Shown here: piece after piece, positions 34,674 to 42,894 of the stretch | How positions within the stretch are numbered: position 1 is the stretch's first letter | Layout: every line of letters starts with the position of its first letter | Origin: Anaerolineae bacterium | Lineage (GTDB): Bacteria; Chloroflexota; Anaerolineae; Caldilineales; Caldilineaceae | Assembly (NCBI GenBank): GCA_030432295.1 | Contig: JAUIHI010000014.1 | Coordinates: 91,279-155,278, forward strand | Length of the DNA: 64,000 nucleotides | Direction: 5' to 3' | Notes under the pieces: generated by a model | What the model was told of the DNA's origin: nothing | The model's input: only the letters and a program-made list of their open reading frames with translations | Databases searched by the model: none | Made by a program: the position numbers and the translations under genes

Positions 34674-35945
34674 ATGGCAGCAATGGGAATAAAACAATTC
34701 AGATATAATGTAGAATTTAATGGTAACGTCCTAACACTGAACCACATGAGTCACCCCAAAGTTGTTAGCGACTTCATAAATGGGATATACCAAGGTTCTC
34801 AAAAAGGGTACAGTGAATTCCAGATTGTTGTGAAAGGAAATGAGGGAGCGTTTCCTGATGTTTGTGCACCAATTGCTGGAATCATGGATTTCTATCGTAT
34901 TCAAGGCATTGATTTTGAAGTTTTATATGAAGACGGAAGCGACTACATTCAGAATGCACACCTAGATGATCCTCTGTCAGTCGCAGAGAATCTGCACGCG
35001 CTCAAACTTACTTCACTTAACGAAATATGGCGCTTCCATGATTTTGAAGACGTCACCTCATTGGTCAATGCATTCGTAAATGAAATCGCTCAACTTGCTG
35101 TCTGCGAAATCGGTGTGCTAGAAGGCCTGACGTGGTGCCTGAACGAAGTCATGGATAATGTACTTCAGCATTCAGGTACCTCCTATGGGTATGCTATGGG
35201 GCAAATCCACCCTACAACTAAGAAAGTCGCGTTCTGTGTCTACGACTACGGACGAGGGATATTCAATACCCTGAAAAATTCTAGTCACGCTCCTCGTAAT
35301 CCAGTTGATGCCATCACAATGGCTGTAAAAGAAGGTGTAACCAGAGATACCGATATAGGCCAAGGCAATGGTCTGTGGGGTCTCCATAATATTATTAGAA
35401 ATAATAGCGGGAAGCTCGCTATTACAGCTAACGGTGCCTCCTATAGTCTAATGGGAGACACAATCAAGACATATGCAAAAATCCCCTTCCTTTCGCTCGA
35501 CAACGGTGCAACAATTGTCGACTTCCAGATTGATTACTCTTCTGGTATTTCAATTGAAAGAGCACTAGGGGGCCATACCCCTATAAATATGCGAACGATT
35601 TCTTTGGAAACCGATTCCGGAACATTGAAATACTCACTGGAAGATAGAGCTTCTGGCACAGGGACTCGACAATCAGGCAAAAGGATCAGAACTGACCTAA
35701 CAAACCTCTATAACGAATCGCAAACTGTTATTGAATTGGACTTCTCAGGTGTATCAGTAGTATCTTCATCATTTGCAGATGAGGTTGTAGGTAAATTGGT
35801 GTCGGAATATGGGCTTTTTGGTTTTAATCAGATTTTCCGCTTGACGAACATGAATCAGCTAGTTCAATCGATCGTGAATCGTTCGGTAGCTCAACGAATG
35901 TATCAAGCGTTTGTTGATAATGACAGTACTGATACAGATGAGTAA
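34674..35945 (+). CDS. GHKL ATPase with flanking STAS-like domains, AT-rich insertion
   Basis: 423 residues from MAAMGIKQFRYNVEFNGN; the frame is open to an ATG at 34509, but the first 55 residues do not look like part of the fold. Residues about 5-105 look like an alpha/beta STAS-like domain. Residues about 130-290 are a HATPase: N box LNEVMDNVLQHSGTSYGYAM, G1 box VYDYGRGIF, G2 box GQGNGLWGLHNII. The C-terminal 80 residues (VIELDFSGVSVVSSSFADEV) resemble the STAS-like DUF4325 domain. There is no histidine phosphoacceptor domain, so a serine-kinase/anti-sigma-type partner switch in one chain is a reasonable guess. The gene is clearly AT-richer than its neighbours and splits gltD from leuC, suggesting acquisition. 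Confidence 0.75.
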   Translation: MAAMGIKQFRYNVEFNGNVLTLNHMSHPKVVSDFINGIYQGSQKGYSEFQIVVKGNEGAFPDVCAPIAGIMDFYRIQGIDFEVLYEDGSDYIQNAHLDDPLSVAENLHALKLTSLNEIWRFHDFEDVTSLVNAFVNEIAQLAVCEIGVLEGLTWCLNEVMDNVLQHSGTSYGYAMGQIHPTTKKVAFCVYDYGRGIFNTLKNSSHAPRNPVDAITMAVKEGVTRDTDIGQGNGLWGLHNIIRNNSGKLAITANGASYSLMGDTIKTYAKIPFLSLDNGATIVDFQIDYSSGISIERALGGHTPINMRTISLETDSGTLKYSLEDRASGTGTRQSGKRIRTDLTNLYNESQTVIELDFSGVSVVSSSFADEVVGKLVSEYGLFGFNQIFRLTNMNQLVQSIVNRSVAQRMYQAFVDNDSTDTDE

Positions 35946-36002
35946 TATCGCATTCATAAATATCACTGAATAGACAGATTCACTTGTAAAGGAGCCACAC
36001 CC

Positions 36003-37412
36003 GTGCCTGGAAAGACACTCTTTGAAAAAGTCTGGGACACCCACGTCGTTTCGCAGGACGAGGGCGCGCCCGCAGTGCTGTACATCGACGCCCATCTGAT
36101 CCACGAAGTGACCTCGCCCCAGGCTTTTGCCGAACTGCGCGAGCGGGGGCTGCCTGTGCGCCGACCGGACAAGACATTCGCCACAATGGACCACGCCATC
36201 CCCACCCGCATCGGCGTGGACATATCCCTCTGGCCCGCGGACGCGGCGACACAGGTGGAGACGTTGCGCAAGAACTGCGCGGATTTCGGCGTACCCCTCT
36301 ACGACATCAAAGATGAGATTCAGGGCATCGTCCACGTCATCGGGCCGGAACTTGGCATCACCCATCCGGGCATGACAATTGTCTGTGGCGACAGCCACAC
36401 CAGCACCCACGGTGCTTTCGGTGCGCTGGCCTTTGGCATTGGGACAAGCGAAGTGGGCCACGTCCTGGCCAGCCAGTGTCTGATGCAGCAGAGAGCCAAG
36501 ACCTTCGCCATTACCGTAGACGGCGAACTGGGCAAGGGCGTCACTGCCAAGGACATTATTCTGGCGATTATTGCCAAGAACGGCGCGGGCGGCGGCCAGG
36601 GCTACGTCTTCGAATACCGGGGCAGCGCTATTCGCGGGCTGTCGATGGCCAATCGAATGACCGTCTGCAATATGTCCATCGAAGGTGGGGCACGGGCCGG
36701 GATGATCGCCCCGGACCAGACGACCTTCGATTACATTCAGGGCCGGGAGTTTGCCCCCAAAGGCGAGCGTTGGGACAAAGCCGTGGCCTACTGGAAAACC
36801 CTTTACAGCGACGAAGACGCTGTCTTTGACCGGGAACTGAAATTGGACGCGTCCCAGTTGGAGCCGATGGTCACCTACGGCACAAATCCCGGCCAGGGCA
36901 TCGGCATCAGCGGTCACATCCCCACGTCAGCCGAAGTGGCCGACCCGGCAGAGCGGCGTAGTCTGGCTGCGGCCCTGGAGTATATGGGGTTGACCGAAGG
37001 CCAGAAGATGGAAGGCCAGCCCGTGGATGTCGTCTTCATCGGCTCCTGCACCAACAGCCGCATGGAAGACCTGCGCGAAGCCGCGGCCATCGCCAAAGGG
37101 CGAAAAGTGGCGGGCAATGTGCAGGCGCTGGTCGTACCCGGCTCCAAAGCAGTAAAAGCCCAGGCCGAGGCAGAGGGCCTGGACCGCATCTTCACAGAGG
37201 CCGGTTTCGAGTGGCGGGGCGCGGGATGCAGTATGTGTCTGGCCATGAACGATGACAAAGCCGGTTCGGGCAAATACGTCGCCAGCACCAGCAACCGCAA
37301 CTTCCAGGGACGTCAGGGACCCGGCTCCCGCAGCCTGCTGATGAGTCCGATTATGGCCGCGGCCGCCGCGGTCAATGGCCGGGTGGTCGATGTGCGGGAG
37401 ATGATGGGATAG
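36003..37412 (+). CDS. leuC: 3-isopropylmalate dehydratase, large subunit
   Basis: 469 residues, usual length for bacterial LeuC; the GTG start follows AAAGGAGCCACACCC. It opens [13 protein letters not shown] as in the family. The three 4Fe-4S ligands are in IGSCTNSR (about 349) and GCSMC (about 409-412). Substrate-site segments [32 protein letters not shown] and [18 protein letters not shown] are seen. With LeuD it isomerises 2-isopropylmalate to 3-isopropylmalate, and the same pair handles citramalate in the CimA route to isoleucine. LeuD follows after two small inserted genes. Confidence 0.97.
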   Translation: MPGKTLFEKVWDTHVVSQDEGAPAVLYIDAHLIHEVTSPQAFAELRERGLPVRRPDKTFATMDHAIPTRIGVDISLWPADAATQVETLRKNCADFGVPLYDIKDEIQGIVHVIGPELGITHPGMTIVCGDSHTSTHGAFGALAFGIGTSEVGHVLASQCLMQQRAKTFAITVDGELGKGVTAKDIILAIIAKNGAGGGQGYVFEYRGSAIRGLSMANRMTVCNMSIEGGARAGMIAPDQTTFDYIQGREFAPKGERWDKAVAYWKTLYSDEDAVFDRELKLDASQLEPMVTYGTNPGQGIGISGHIPTSAEVADPAERRSLAAALEYMGLTEGQKMEGQPVDVVFIGSCTNSRMEDLREAAAIAKGRKVAGNVQALVVPGSKAVKAQAEAEGLDRIFTEAGFEWRGAGCSMCLAMNDDKAGSGKYVASTSNRNFQGRQGPGSRSLLMSPIMAAAAAVNGRVVDVREMMG

Positions 37413-37426
37413 AGAAGGAGGGGGCG

Positions 37427-37804
37427 ATGCAACTCGAACAGATTGCTTTGCGAGAGGACTTGGGAATCCAACTCCTGGAGGATGCCGAACAGAGCGAGAC
37501 CAGCGTCGATCAATTGCTGAATCAGGCAGTGGAGGAGTTCTTACTCAATAAGCAGCGGGCAAAGATCGATGGCGAAGTTGCCGCATACATCAGACTTCAC
37601 CCAGAGCTTTGGAGGACCAAACCGGGGCAATGGGTCGCAATCCACAATAGCCATCTGGTGGATGCAGACCCAGACCGGGTTGCGCTCTATCGCCGTGTGC
37701 GCGAACGCTACGGAAGAATCCCGGTGCTGATTCGGGAAATCACCGCACAACCAGAGCAGGATATCTGGCTGCGGACGCCGAGTACAGGGAAGATTGAGAA
37801 ATGA
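37427..37804 (+). CDS. Small DUF5678-like protein, first of a two-gene unit
   Basis: 125 residues; the ATG follows GGAGGGGGCG, 14 bases after leuC. The N-terminal half is helical and acidic (TSVDQLLNQAVEEFLLNKQR), like an antitoxin-type ribbon-helix or coiled segment. The C-terminal half (WVAIHNSHLVDADPDRVALY followed by RRVRERYGRIPVLI) matches my memory of the DUF5678 pattern. Its stop codon overlaps the next ATG (ATGA at 37801-37804), so the two proteins are translationally coupled. Function unknown; a regulator or antitoxin-like partner of the protease-like product is inferred only from arrangement. Confidence 0.75.
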   Translation: MQLEQIALREDLGIQLLEDAEQSETSVDQLLNQAVEEFLLNKQRAKIDGEVAAYIRLHPELWRTKPGQWVAIHNSHLVDADPDRVALYRRVRERYGRIPVLIREITAQPEQDIWLRTPSTGKIEK

Positions 37805-38184
37805 CGTTCCCTTATTCACGGGCATATACCCCACCAGCACCGATTGTCGAAGTCCAGTTTGAAGTGTATGGGGAAGACAAATCGACTGGTCCCTTGTCAG
37901 CCTTTGTGGACAGCGGAGCCGATGCCACGATTGTCCCCTATCCGTATCTCCAGCCGCTGGCGCTGCAAGTCGATAATCGCAAGTACATTCGCAGCCAGTG
38001 GGGAGAACGACGCTCTGTGGATATCTATCTGCTTGATATCCTAATCGGAGACATTCGCATCCCTGTCGTCGAAGTTGTTTCGGATCGTAGCGGAGATGAA
38101 CTCATTTTGGGGCGAAACGTTTTGAACTATTTACGTGTCGTCCTGAACGGACTGAAACAGACAACTGAAATTTACGAGTACTAA
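37801..38184 (+). CDS. Retropepsin-like aspartyl protease domain protein
   Basis: 127 residues, the size of one retropepsin monomer. The active-site motif is FVDSGADATIVPYPYLQPL (D-S-G with the following A-x-x-T/V), and the second family landmark is ELILGRNVLNYLRVVLNG (I/L-L-G-R-(D/N)-x-L). A homodimeric clan AA aspartic protease is expected. No signal peptide is seen, so it should be cytoplasmic. It is coupled by a four-base overlap to the DUF5678-like gene and ends 25 bases before leuD. The substrate is unknown; the preceding partner protein is one candidate. Confidence 0.8.
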   Translation: MTFPYSRAYTPPAPIVEVQFEVYGEDKSTGPLSAFVDSGADATIVPYPYLQPLALQVDNRKYIRSQWGERRSVDIYLLDILIGDIRIPVVEVVSDRSGDELILGRNVLNYLRVVLNGLKQTTEIYEY

Positions 38185-38209
38185 ACTACTGGCAACAGAG
38201 GAATTTTCA

Positions 38210-38800
38210 ATGCAACCCTTTACCCAATTGACCACCACCGCCCTGCCCATGCGCCGGGAAAATGTGGACACGGACCAGATCATCCCCGCCCGCTACCTGA
38301 CGGCTGTGACCAAAGCCGGGATGGGCGACGGCCTCTTTTCCTGGTGGCGCTATGGCCGGGACGGCAAGCCGAACCCCGACTTTGAGTTGAATAAACCGGA
38401 ATACTCGGGCAGCCAGGTACTCATCGCCGGGCGCAATTTTGGTAGCGGTTCCAGCCGGGAGCACGCGGTCTGGGCGCTGACCGAATACGGCTTCCGGGCC
38501 GTCATCGCGCCGGGATTCGCCGACATCTTCTACAACAACAGCCTGAAGAACGGCCTGCTCCCCATTGCCCTGCCCGAAGAGACAGTCAATATGCTCTGGG
38601 ACCTGATCGAGGAAGAGCCGACTACCACAATCTCCATCGACCTGGAAAATCAGACAGTCACCCTGCCCGACGGCCAGCAGATGGGCTTTGCCATCGACGA
38701 TTTCCGCAAGACTTGCCTGCTCGATGGGCTGGACGATATGGGCTATCTGCTGGCGAAAGACGAAGGCATCAGCGCCTACGAAGCTGCGTTGCCCTACTGA
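38210..38800 (+). CDS. leuD: 3-isopropylmalate dehydratase, small subunit
   Basis: 196 residues, usual length; the ATG follows AGAGGAATTTTCA. Family segments seen are NVDTDQIIPARYLT, the swivel-domain motif AGRNFGSGSSREHAVWAL and PGFADIFYNNSLKNGLLP. Together with LeuC it forms the dehydratase used for leucine synthesis and for citramalate-derived isoleucine. The two subunits are normally adjacent; here a coupled two-gene unit of about 770 bases lies between them. Confidence 0.97.
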   Translation: MQPFTQLTTTALPMRRENVDTDQIIPARYLTAVTKAGMGDGLFSWWRYGRDGKPNPDFELNKPEYSGSQVLIAGRNFGSGSSREHAVWALTEYGFRAVIAPGFADIFYNNSLKNGLLPIALPEETVNMLWDLIEEEPTTTISIDLENQTVTLPDGQQMGFAIDDFRKTCLLDGLDDMGYLLAKDEGISAYEAALPY

Positions 38801-38815
38801 GCAGAAATAATCTTT

Positions 38816-39349
38816 GTGAAAATCGCCATCGGCTCGGCCAATCCGACAAAAGTAGAGGCCGCACGGCGGGCTGCAGTCAAGGTCTGGCCCGGTGCGGAAG
38901 TGATAGCTATGGCCGTTCCTTCTGGCGTGGGCGAGCAGCCGATGAGCGACGACGAGACGATTCGGGGCGCGGTCAATCGGGCACGCAACGCCCTGGCCGC
39001 GGTCTCGGACGCGCAGATCGGAATGGGTGTGGAAGGCGGCGTGCAGGATACGCCCCACGGCCTGTTTGTGGGTGGCTGGGCCGCAGTGGTGGACCAGGAC
39101 GGCTGTCTCGGCATCGGTGCGGGGGGACGGGTGTTGCTGCCCGAATCCATCGCCCGGCGCATCCGGGCTGGCGAAGAACTCGGCCCTGTGATGGACGATT
39201 TCAGCGGGCGACGCAATGTCAAGCACGGCGAAGGGGCCATCGGCATCTTCACAGCGGGGCTGATTGAACGCACCACCGCCCTGGAAACCGCCCTGACTTA
39301 CGCCTTGGCCCGCTTCATCACGCCGGAGAATTACAGGGAAGACAAGTAA
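38816..39349 (+). CDS. yjjX: Non-canonical purine NTP phosphatase, YjjX/DUF84 family
   Basis: 177 residues, usual size; GTG start, 16 bases after leuD. The family opens with IGSANPTKVEAARRA and continues VPSGVGEQPMSDDETIRGA, then GMGVEGGVQ and GWAAVVDQDG. Members hydrolyse inosine and xanthosine triphosphates to clean the nucleotide pool. The tail VKHGEGAIGIFTAGLIERTT is typical. It appears to be carried in the leucine operon as a house-cleaning gene; no regulatory link is visible. Confidence 0.9.
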   Translation: MKIAIGSANPTKVEAARRAAVKVWPGAEVIAMAVPSGVGEQPMSDDETIRGAVNRARNALAAVSDAQIGMGVEGGVQDTPHGLFVGGWAAVVDQDGCLGIGAGGRVLLPESIARRIRAGEELGPVMDDFSGRRNVKHGEGAIGIFTAGLIERTTALETALTYALARFITPENYREDK

Positions 39350-40849
39350 ATGCTCCGAAATGATTCAGCGATACGGGCAATTAACCTTGAACATCAGTCG
39401 TGTCGAGGATTGATGCGATGGCTGACACTTTGGACCATTCTCCTAAGCTTTGCACTGAGGATGTACGCACTAGGTGCCGATAGTTTCTGGAATGATGAAG
39501 CTGGGCAGGCTTTTGTTACTATCCAGACAGACATCAATGGTATCTTAAATATAGCGCGCTCTCATGCAATGGCCATGCCGCTTGATTATCTGGTAACCGC
39601 TACCGTTGGCCAGTTGGGTCATACTGAAGGCGTGTTGCGGTTGCCTTCAGTTTTTTGGAGCATATTGGCAAGTTTGCTCTACCTTGCATTTGTCAAGAAA
39701 GTCTGCCAAAGCCAAGCAGTTGCATTACTTACAATCTATATACTTGGGCTATCACCCATACATATCCAATATGCCCAAGAACTACGCTTTTATGCTGCAT
39801 TGTTATTTTTCTCAATCGCCTCAAATCTTGTGCTTTTGCGGGCATGTAGAGAGTCGCGCCTGAAGAACTGGTTGATCTATGTCACCGTAACTGGCATTGG
39901 CGCATATTTTCATCCATACGTACTCTTTACCGCAATCAACGGAGTTGCCTATCTTCTACTGAACCATCGCGCCTCGTTACGAAAGGGAAGCAAGGTATTT
40001 GGGCAGTTGGTTTTGAGTAGTCTCAGTCTAGCGCTAATTTTTCTGCCCGGATATCTCTATTTTGCCGGAAATGAAAACTTCCAATATGACTTGCTGCCGT
40101 GGGGCGGAACAATCCTGAATAATGTACGAATTGGAATGGGATGGCGCTCTGTATCTTATTCGCCAACTCTACCCGTACATGAAGCCTGGCACTGGGTTTT
40201 GGTTGTTCTTTCGATTTTGGGGATCATAACAGTGTTTGCTCGGTTTGCGAGGAATAGCACGTTGATTGCATTTGTCATTGGGTCAGTCCTACAAATTGGC
40301 GTTATCTTATTGGCAGACTGGGTCAAAGGTTATTGGTTTACATATAGACAACTTATTCACCTCGCTCCCGTCTTTATGATTCTGGCAGCCATTGGCCTTG
40401 ATAGCGCCATAAGTTATGTGCAGCGTTCAGAAGTTCAGAAGAAAATACTACTGATCCTATCATTGATTCTTCTCAGCGTTGCAGTGTTTTCCAGCTTGAC
40501 AACTTACTATTCCTTTGAAAAGAGCAATGGACGTTTAGTAACAGACTACCTATTACAAACATACCAATCTCCGCTCCCGGTTTACATAATTCCAGGATAT
40601 GAGGAAAAAATCTATAGATGGTACCTCCTACAACACGAAAGTGATAGGGGTATCTTGGAGAAGATAGTTCCTCTAGACTGGGATACTTTAACTCTAAAAA
40701 AGAATGAATCACAGAGCGCATCGTATTTGCTGCTTCCTGTAATCCTATCTACTGAAGAGCAAGGAACCCTTAGCCAATTAGGATATCATCAGGTATACAA
40801 GCCAGCAGGAAATTGGCGTGGGAGCCGGGCAGTTTGGATCACAAAGTAG
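39350..40849 (+). CDS. GT39-like membrane glycosyltransferase, AT-rich
   Basis: 499 residues; the ATG directly follows the stop of the previous gene, though MRWLTLWTILLSF (residue 22) could be the true start. There are about 11-12 hydrophobic segments. The first extracytoplasmic loop has DSFWNDEAGQAF, matching the acidic D-E motif of ArnT/PMT-type (GT39/GT83) enzymes that use polyprenyl-phosphate sugars. The C-terminal 100 residues form a soluble domain. Base composition is clearly AT-richer than the flanking genes, a sign of transfer. Donor and acceptor are unknown. Confidence 0.75.
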   Translation: MLRNDSAIRAINLEHQSCRGLMRWLTLWTILLSFALRMYALGADSFWNDEAGQAFVTIQTDINGILNIARSHAMAMPLDYLVTATVGQLGHTEGVLRLPSVFWSILASLLYLAFVKKVCQSQAVALLTIYILGLSPIHIQYAQELRFYAALLFFSIASNLVLLRACRESRLKNWLIYVTVTGIGAYFHPYVLFTAINGVAYLLLNHRASLRKGSKVFGQLVLSSLSLALIFLPGYLYFAGNENFQYDLLPWGGTILNNVRIGMGWRSVSYSPTLPVHEAWHWVLVVLSILGIITVFARFARNSTLIAFVIGSVLQIGVILLADWVKGYWFTYRQLIHLAPVFMILAAIGLDSAISYVQRSEVQKKILLILSLILLSVAVFSSLTTYYSFEKSNGRLVTDYLLQTYQSPLPVYIIPGYEEKIYRWYLLQHESDRGILEKIVPLDWDTLTLKKNESQSASYLLLPVILSTEEQGTLSQLGYHQVYKPAGNWRGSRAVWITK

Positions 40850-40855
40850 AAGCAT

Positions 40856-41635
40856 ATGACGACCTATCAAAAATCGGTATTCCCCAGCGCGGCAGTCTGG
40901 AAGGATTCGGCGCTGGTGGAGAATTTCCTGGGTCGGGTGCGCAAGGGCGTGCCCCTGGCCGAAGCCCAATTCGATGTGATGATGCGGGTGATTGAGGGCC
41001 GGGGTCAGCCTGTCCACACTTTTCTGGACCTGGGCTGCGGCGACGGCATCCTGGCCTCGGTCATTCTGGCCGAATATCCCGATGCCACCGGCGTGCTGGT
41101 CGATTTCTCTATGCCGATGATCCAGGCCGCCATCGCCAATCTGAAAAACTTCGGAAAGCGCATCCACTTCTCCACGGTGGACTACGCGGACCCCAATTGG
41201 TTCGGCACAGTCGCGGCCCACGGACCCTACGACGCGATTGTCTCCGGCTTCTCCATCCACCACCACTCGGACCGGGTGAAGCAGCAGATTTACCGGGATG
41301 TCTTCGATCTGCTGGGGCCGGGGGGCGTCTTTGTCAATATGGAGCATGTGCGTTCGGCCAGCAAATGGCTGGAAGCGGTCCACGACGATTTCTTCATCGA
41401 CAGTCTGTGGGCCAGCCAGGTGGGGCGACCGGAGAGCGAGAGCCGGGCACAGGTGGCCGCAGCCTATCACAGCCGGGACGACAAAGCCGCCAACATTCTG
41501 GCCCCGGTGGAGAGCCAGTGCCATTGGCTGCGCCAGATCGGCTTTCAGGATGTGGACTGCTATTTTAAGGCCTTTGAATTGGCCCTCTTTGGCGGACGCA
41601 AACCGCCTCAGAAGAGCATCAACGACTTTGACTGA
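40856..41635 (+). CDS. Class I SAM-dependent methyltransferase
   Basis: 259 residues starting MTTYQKSVFPSAAVW, seven bases after the membrane protein. SAM-binding motif I is FLDLGCGDGILASVILAEYP (about 56-75), followed by an acidic VLVDFSMPMIQAA. Motif post-I/II region: YDAIVSGFSIHHHSDRVKQQ. Then LLGPGGVFVNMEHV, as in Methyltransf_12/25 enzymes. The small-molecule substrate is unknown. GC content returns to the genome norm here, so it is not part of the AT-rich insert. Confidence 0.88.
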   Translation: MTTYQKSVFPSAAVWKDSALVENFLGRVRKGVPLAEAQFDVMMRVIEGRGQPVHTFLDLGCGDGILASVILAEYPDATGVLVDFSMPMIQAAIANLKNFGKRIHFSTVDYADPNWFGTVAAHGPYDAIVSGFSIHHHSDRVKQQIYRDVFDLLGPGGVFVNMEHVRSASKWLEAVHDDFFIDSLWASQVGRPESESRAQVAAAYHSRDDKAANILAPVESQCHWLRQIGFQDVDCYFKAFELALFGGRKPPQKSINDFD

Positions 41636-41644
41636 CAAAAGAAG

Positions 41645-41692
41645 GACACGGATTTGCACGGATGGGATGGATTTTCACGGATACAAGCCAGA
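41645..41692. repeat. Direct repeat of CACGGAT words
   Basis: GACACGGATTTGCACGGATG and TTTTCACGGATACAAGCC contain three ACGGAT words at 10-22 base spacing. It is the same word family as the repeats at 14697 and 61630-61680. It starts the 291-base gap 41636-41926, which holds no gene. Confidence 0.5.
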
Positions 41693-41700
41693 CTAGCACC

Positions 41701-41845
41701 GGTTGAGTAGGCGGATGCTTTTCCCCGCCGTATCGAAACCAAGCGGGTGTACACGAAATGATTAGTAGACCCGTTCGCTTGATTTCGATACGCCTCGAAG
41801 CCGCAGAATCCTTCGGATTCTGAGGCTACTCAATCAGCGCTCACT
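41701..41845. repeat. TTTCGATACGCC repeat, long inverted copy
   Basis: The right half (41769-41845) repeats 14916-14973 with an added inner hairpin, CAGAATCC-TT-CGGATTCTG. The left half (41701-41748, GGTTGAGTAGGCGGATGC...TATCGAAACCAAGCGGGT) is an inverted relative of the same sequence. The whole can fold as one large stem. It lies upstream of the PhyH gene. Confidence 0.7.
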
Positions 41846-41926
41846 AATCTGCATCTTCAGCATAAATCTGTGGTTTCTGCGTAATCTGCGTCCCGTTTTT
41901 CATTGCCCCTACAGGAGGGAAATCGT

Positions 41927-42766
41927 ATGCCAGAGGTTCAGGATGTGCGTCGCTTTCAAGAAAGTGGATATGTGGTGGCCCGTGGACTCTTCAGCCAGGC
42001 GGAGGCCGAGAGCTACCGGGAGCACTTTATGAGTATGCGCGCCAGCGGAACCTATCCCGGCGACTTTGCCGGTGTGGACCTGACCAGCAGCGATCCCCTC
42101 AAACGCTATCCCCGAATGATCCACATGCACCGCTGGGACGATACCAGCCTGCGCTGGATGCTGGACGACCGGTTGAATGCGTGGATGACTGGCCTGCTGG
42201 GGACAGCCCCCTATGCCGTGCAGACAATGCTCTACTTCAAACCGGCAGGTGGACGGGGCCAAGCGCTACATCAGGACCAGTACTATCTCAAAGTGCAGCC
42301 AGGCACGTGCATCGCGGCGTGGATGGCGTTGGACGACTGCGACATCGAAAACGGCTGCTTGCAAGTCGTGCCGGGAACCCAAAATCTGCCCATTCTGTGT
42401 ACGGTGCAGGCCGACACTACCCAGAGTTTTACTGACGTGACAGTGCCCATTCCCGACGGGATGCAGGCCGAGCCAGTGCTGATGAAAGCCGGCGATGTCC
42501 TCTTCTTCAACGGACAACTGGTCCACGGCAGCTTTCCCAACACCAGCCAGAATCGCTTCCGCCGCTCCCTCATCGGCCACTACATTGTGGGCGAGGCGCA
42601 GGAGGTGGCGAAGTTCTACCACCCGGTGCTACGGATGGATGGCACGCCGGTGGAGTTGGGCGTCAGCGAAGGGGGCAGCGAGTGCGGCGTCTGGGTGGAA
42701 GAAGAGACGGGGCCGGCCGTTGCGATGCAGTCGATGGACCGACAGATGGCGATGGTGACAGAATAA
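41927..42766 (+). CDS. Phytanoyl-CoA dioxygenase (PhyH) family protein
   Basis: 279 residues from MPEVQDVRRFQESGYVVARG; AGGAGGGAAATCGT precedes the ATG. It is a non-heme Fe(II)/2-oxoglutarate oxygenase with a double-stranded beta-helix. The facial triad is HQD (LHQDQYYLKV, about 117-119) plus the distal histidine in LVHGSFPNTSQNR (about 200), and the arginine after it (RFRRSLIGHYI) fits 2-oxoglutarate binding. Members hydroxylate varied natural products and lipids; the substrate cannot be read. It stands alone between two repeat blocks, immediately before leuB. Confidence 0.9.
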   Translation: MPEVQDVRRFQESGYVVARGLFSQAEAESYREHFMSMRASGTYPGDFAGVDLTSSDPLKRYPRMIHMHRWDDTSLRWMLDDRLNAWMTGLLGTAPYAVQTMLYFKPAGGRGQALHQDQYYLKVQPGTCIAAWMALDDCDIENGCLQVVPGTQNLPILCTVQADTTQSFTDVTVPIPDGMQAEPVLMKAGDVLFFNGQLVHGSFPNTSQNRFRRSLIGHYIVGEAQEVAKFYHPVLRMDGTPVELGVSEGGSECGVWVEEETGPAVAMQSMDRQMAMVTE

Positions 42767-42767
42767 A

Positions 42768-42877
42768 AGTAACGCAAACGGCTCGTTTGCGATCTTCGCA
42801 AGCCAACAGCTTGCGCCACGACAAATGTAACGCAAACTGTTAGTTTGCGCCCATCGCAAGCTAACAGCTTGCGTCAC
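42768..42877. repeat. Two tandem 58-base units, each with two hairpins (TGTAAC family)
   Basis: Unit 1 (42768-42819) and unit 2 (42826-42877) repeat at 58 bases. Each reads (A/T)GTAAC, a CGCAAAC...GTTTGCG hairpin, a short spacer ending in TC, then a GCAAGC...GCTTGCG hairpin and (G/T)CAC. The end lies 17 bases before the leuB start. A single unit with different stems but the same scaffold is at 61426-61476, and a partial one is at 55217-55245. Confidence 0.75.
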
Positions 42878-42894
42878 AAAGAAAGGTTCTCATT

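Noticed and set aside
42768..42877. CRISPR array
   Set aside because: Only two units, no spacers, each unit is itself two hairpins, and no cas genes are present.
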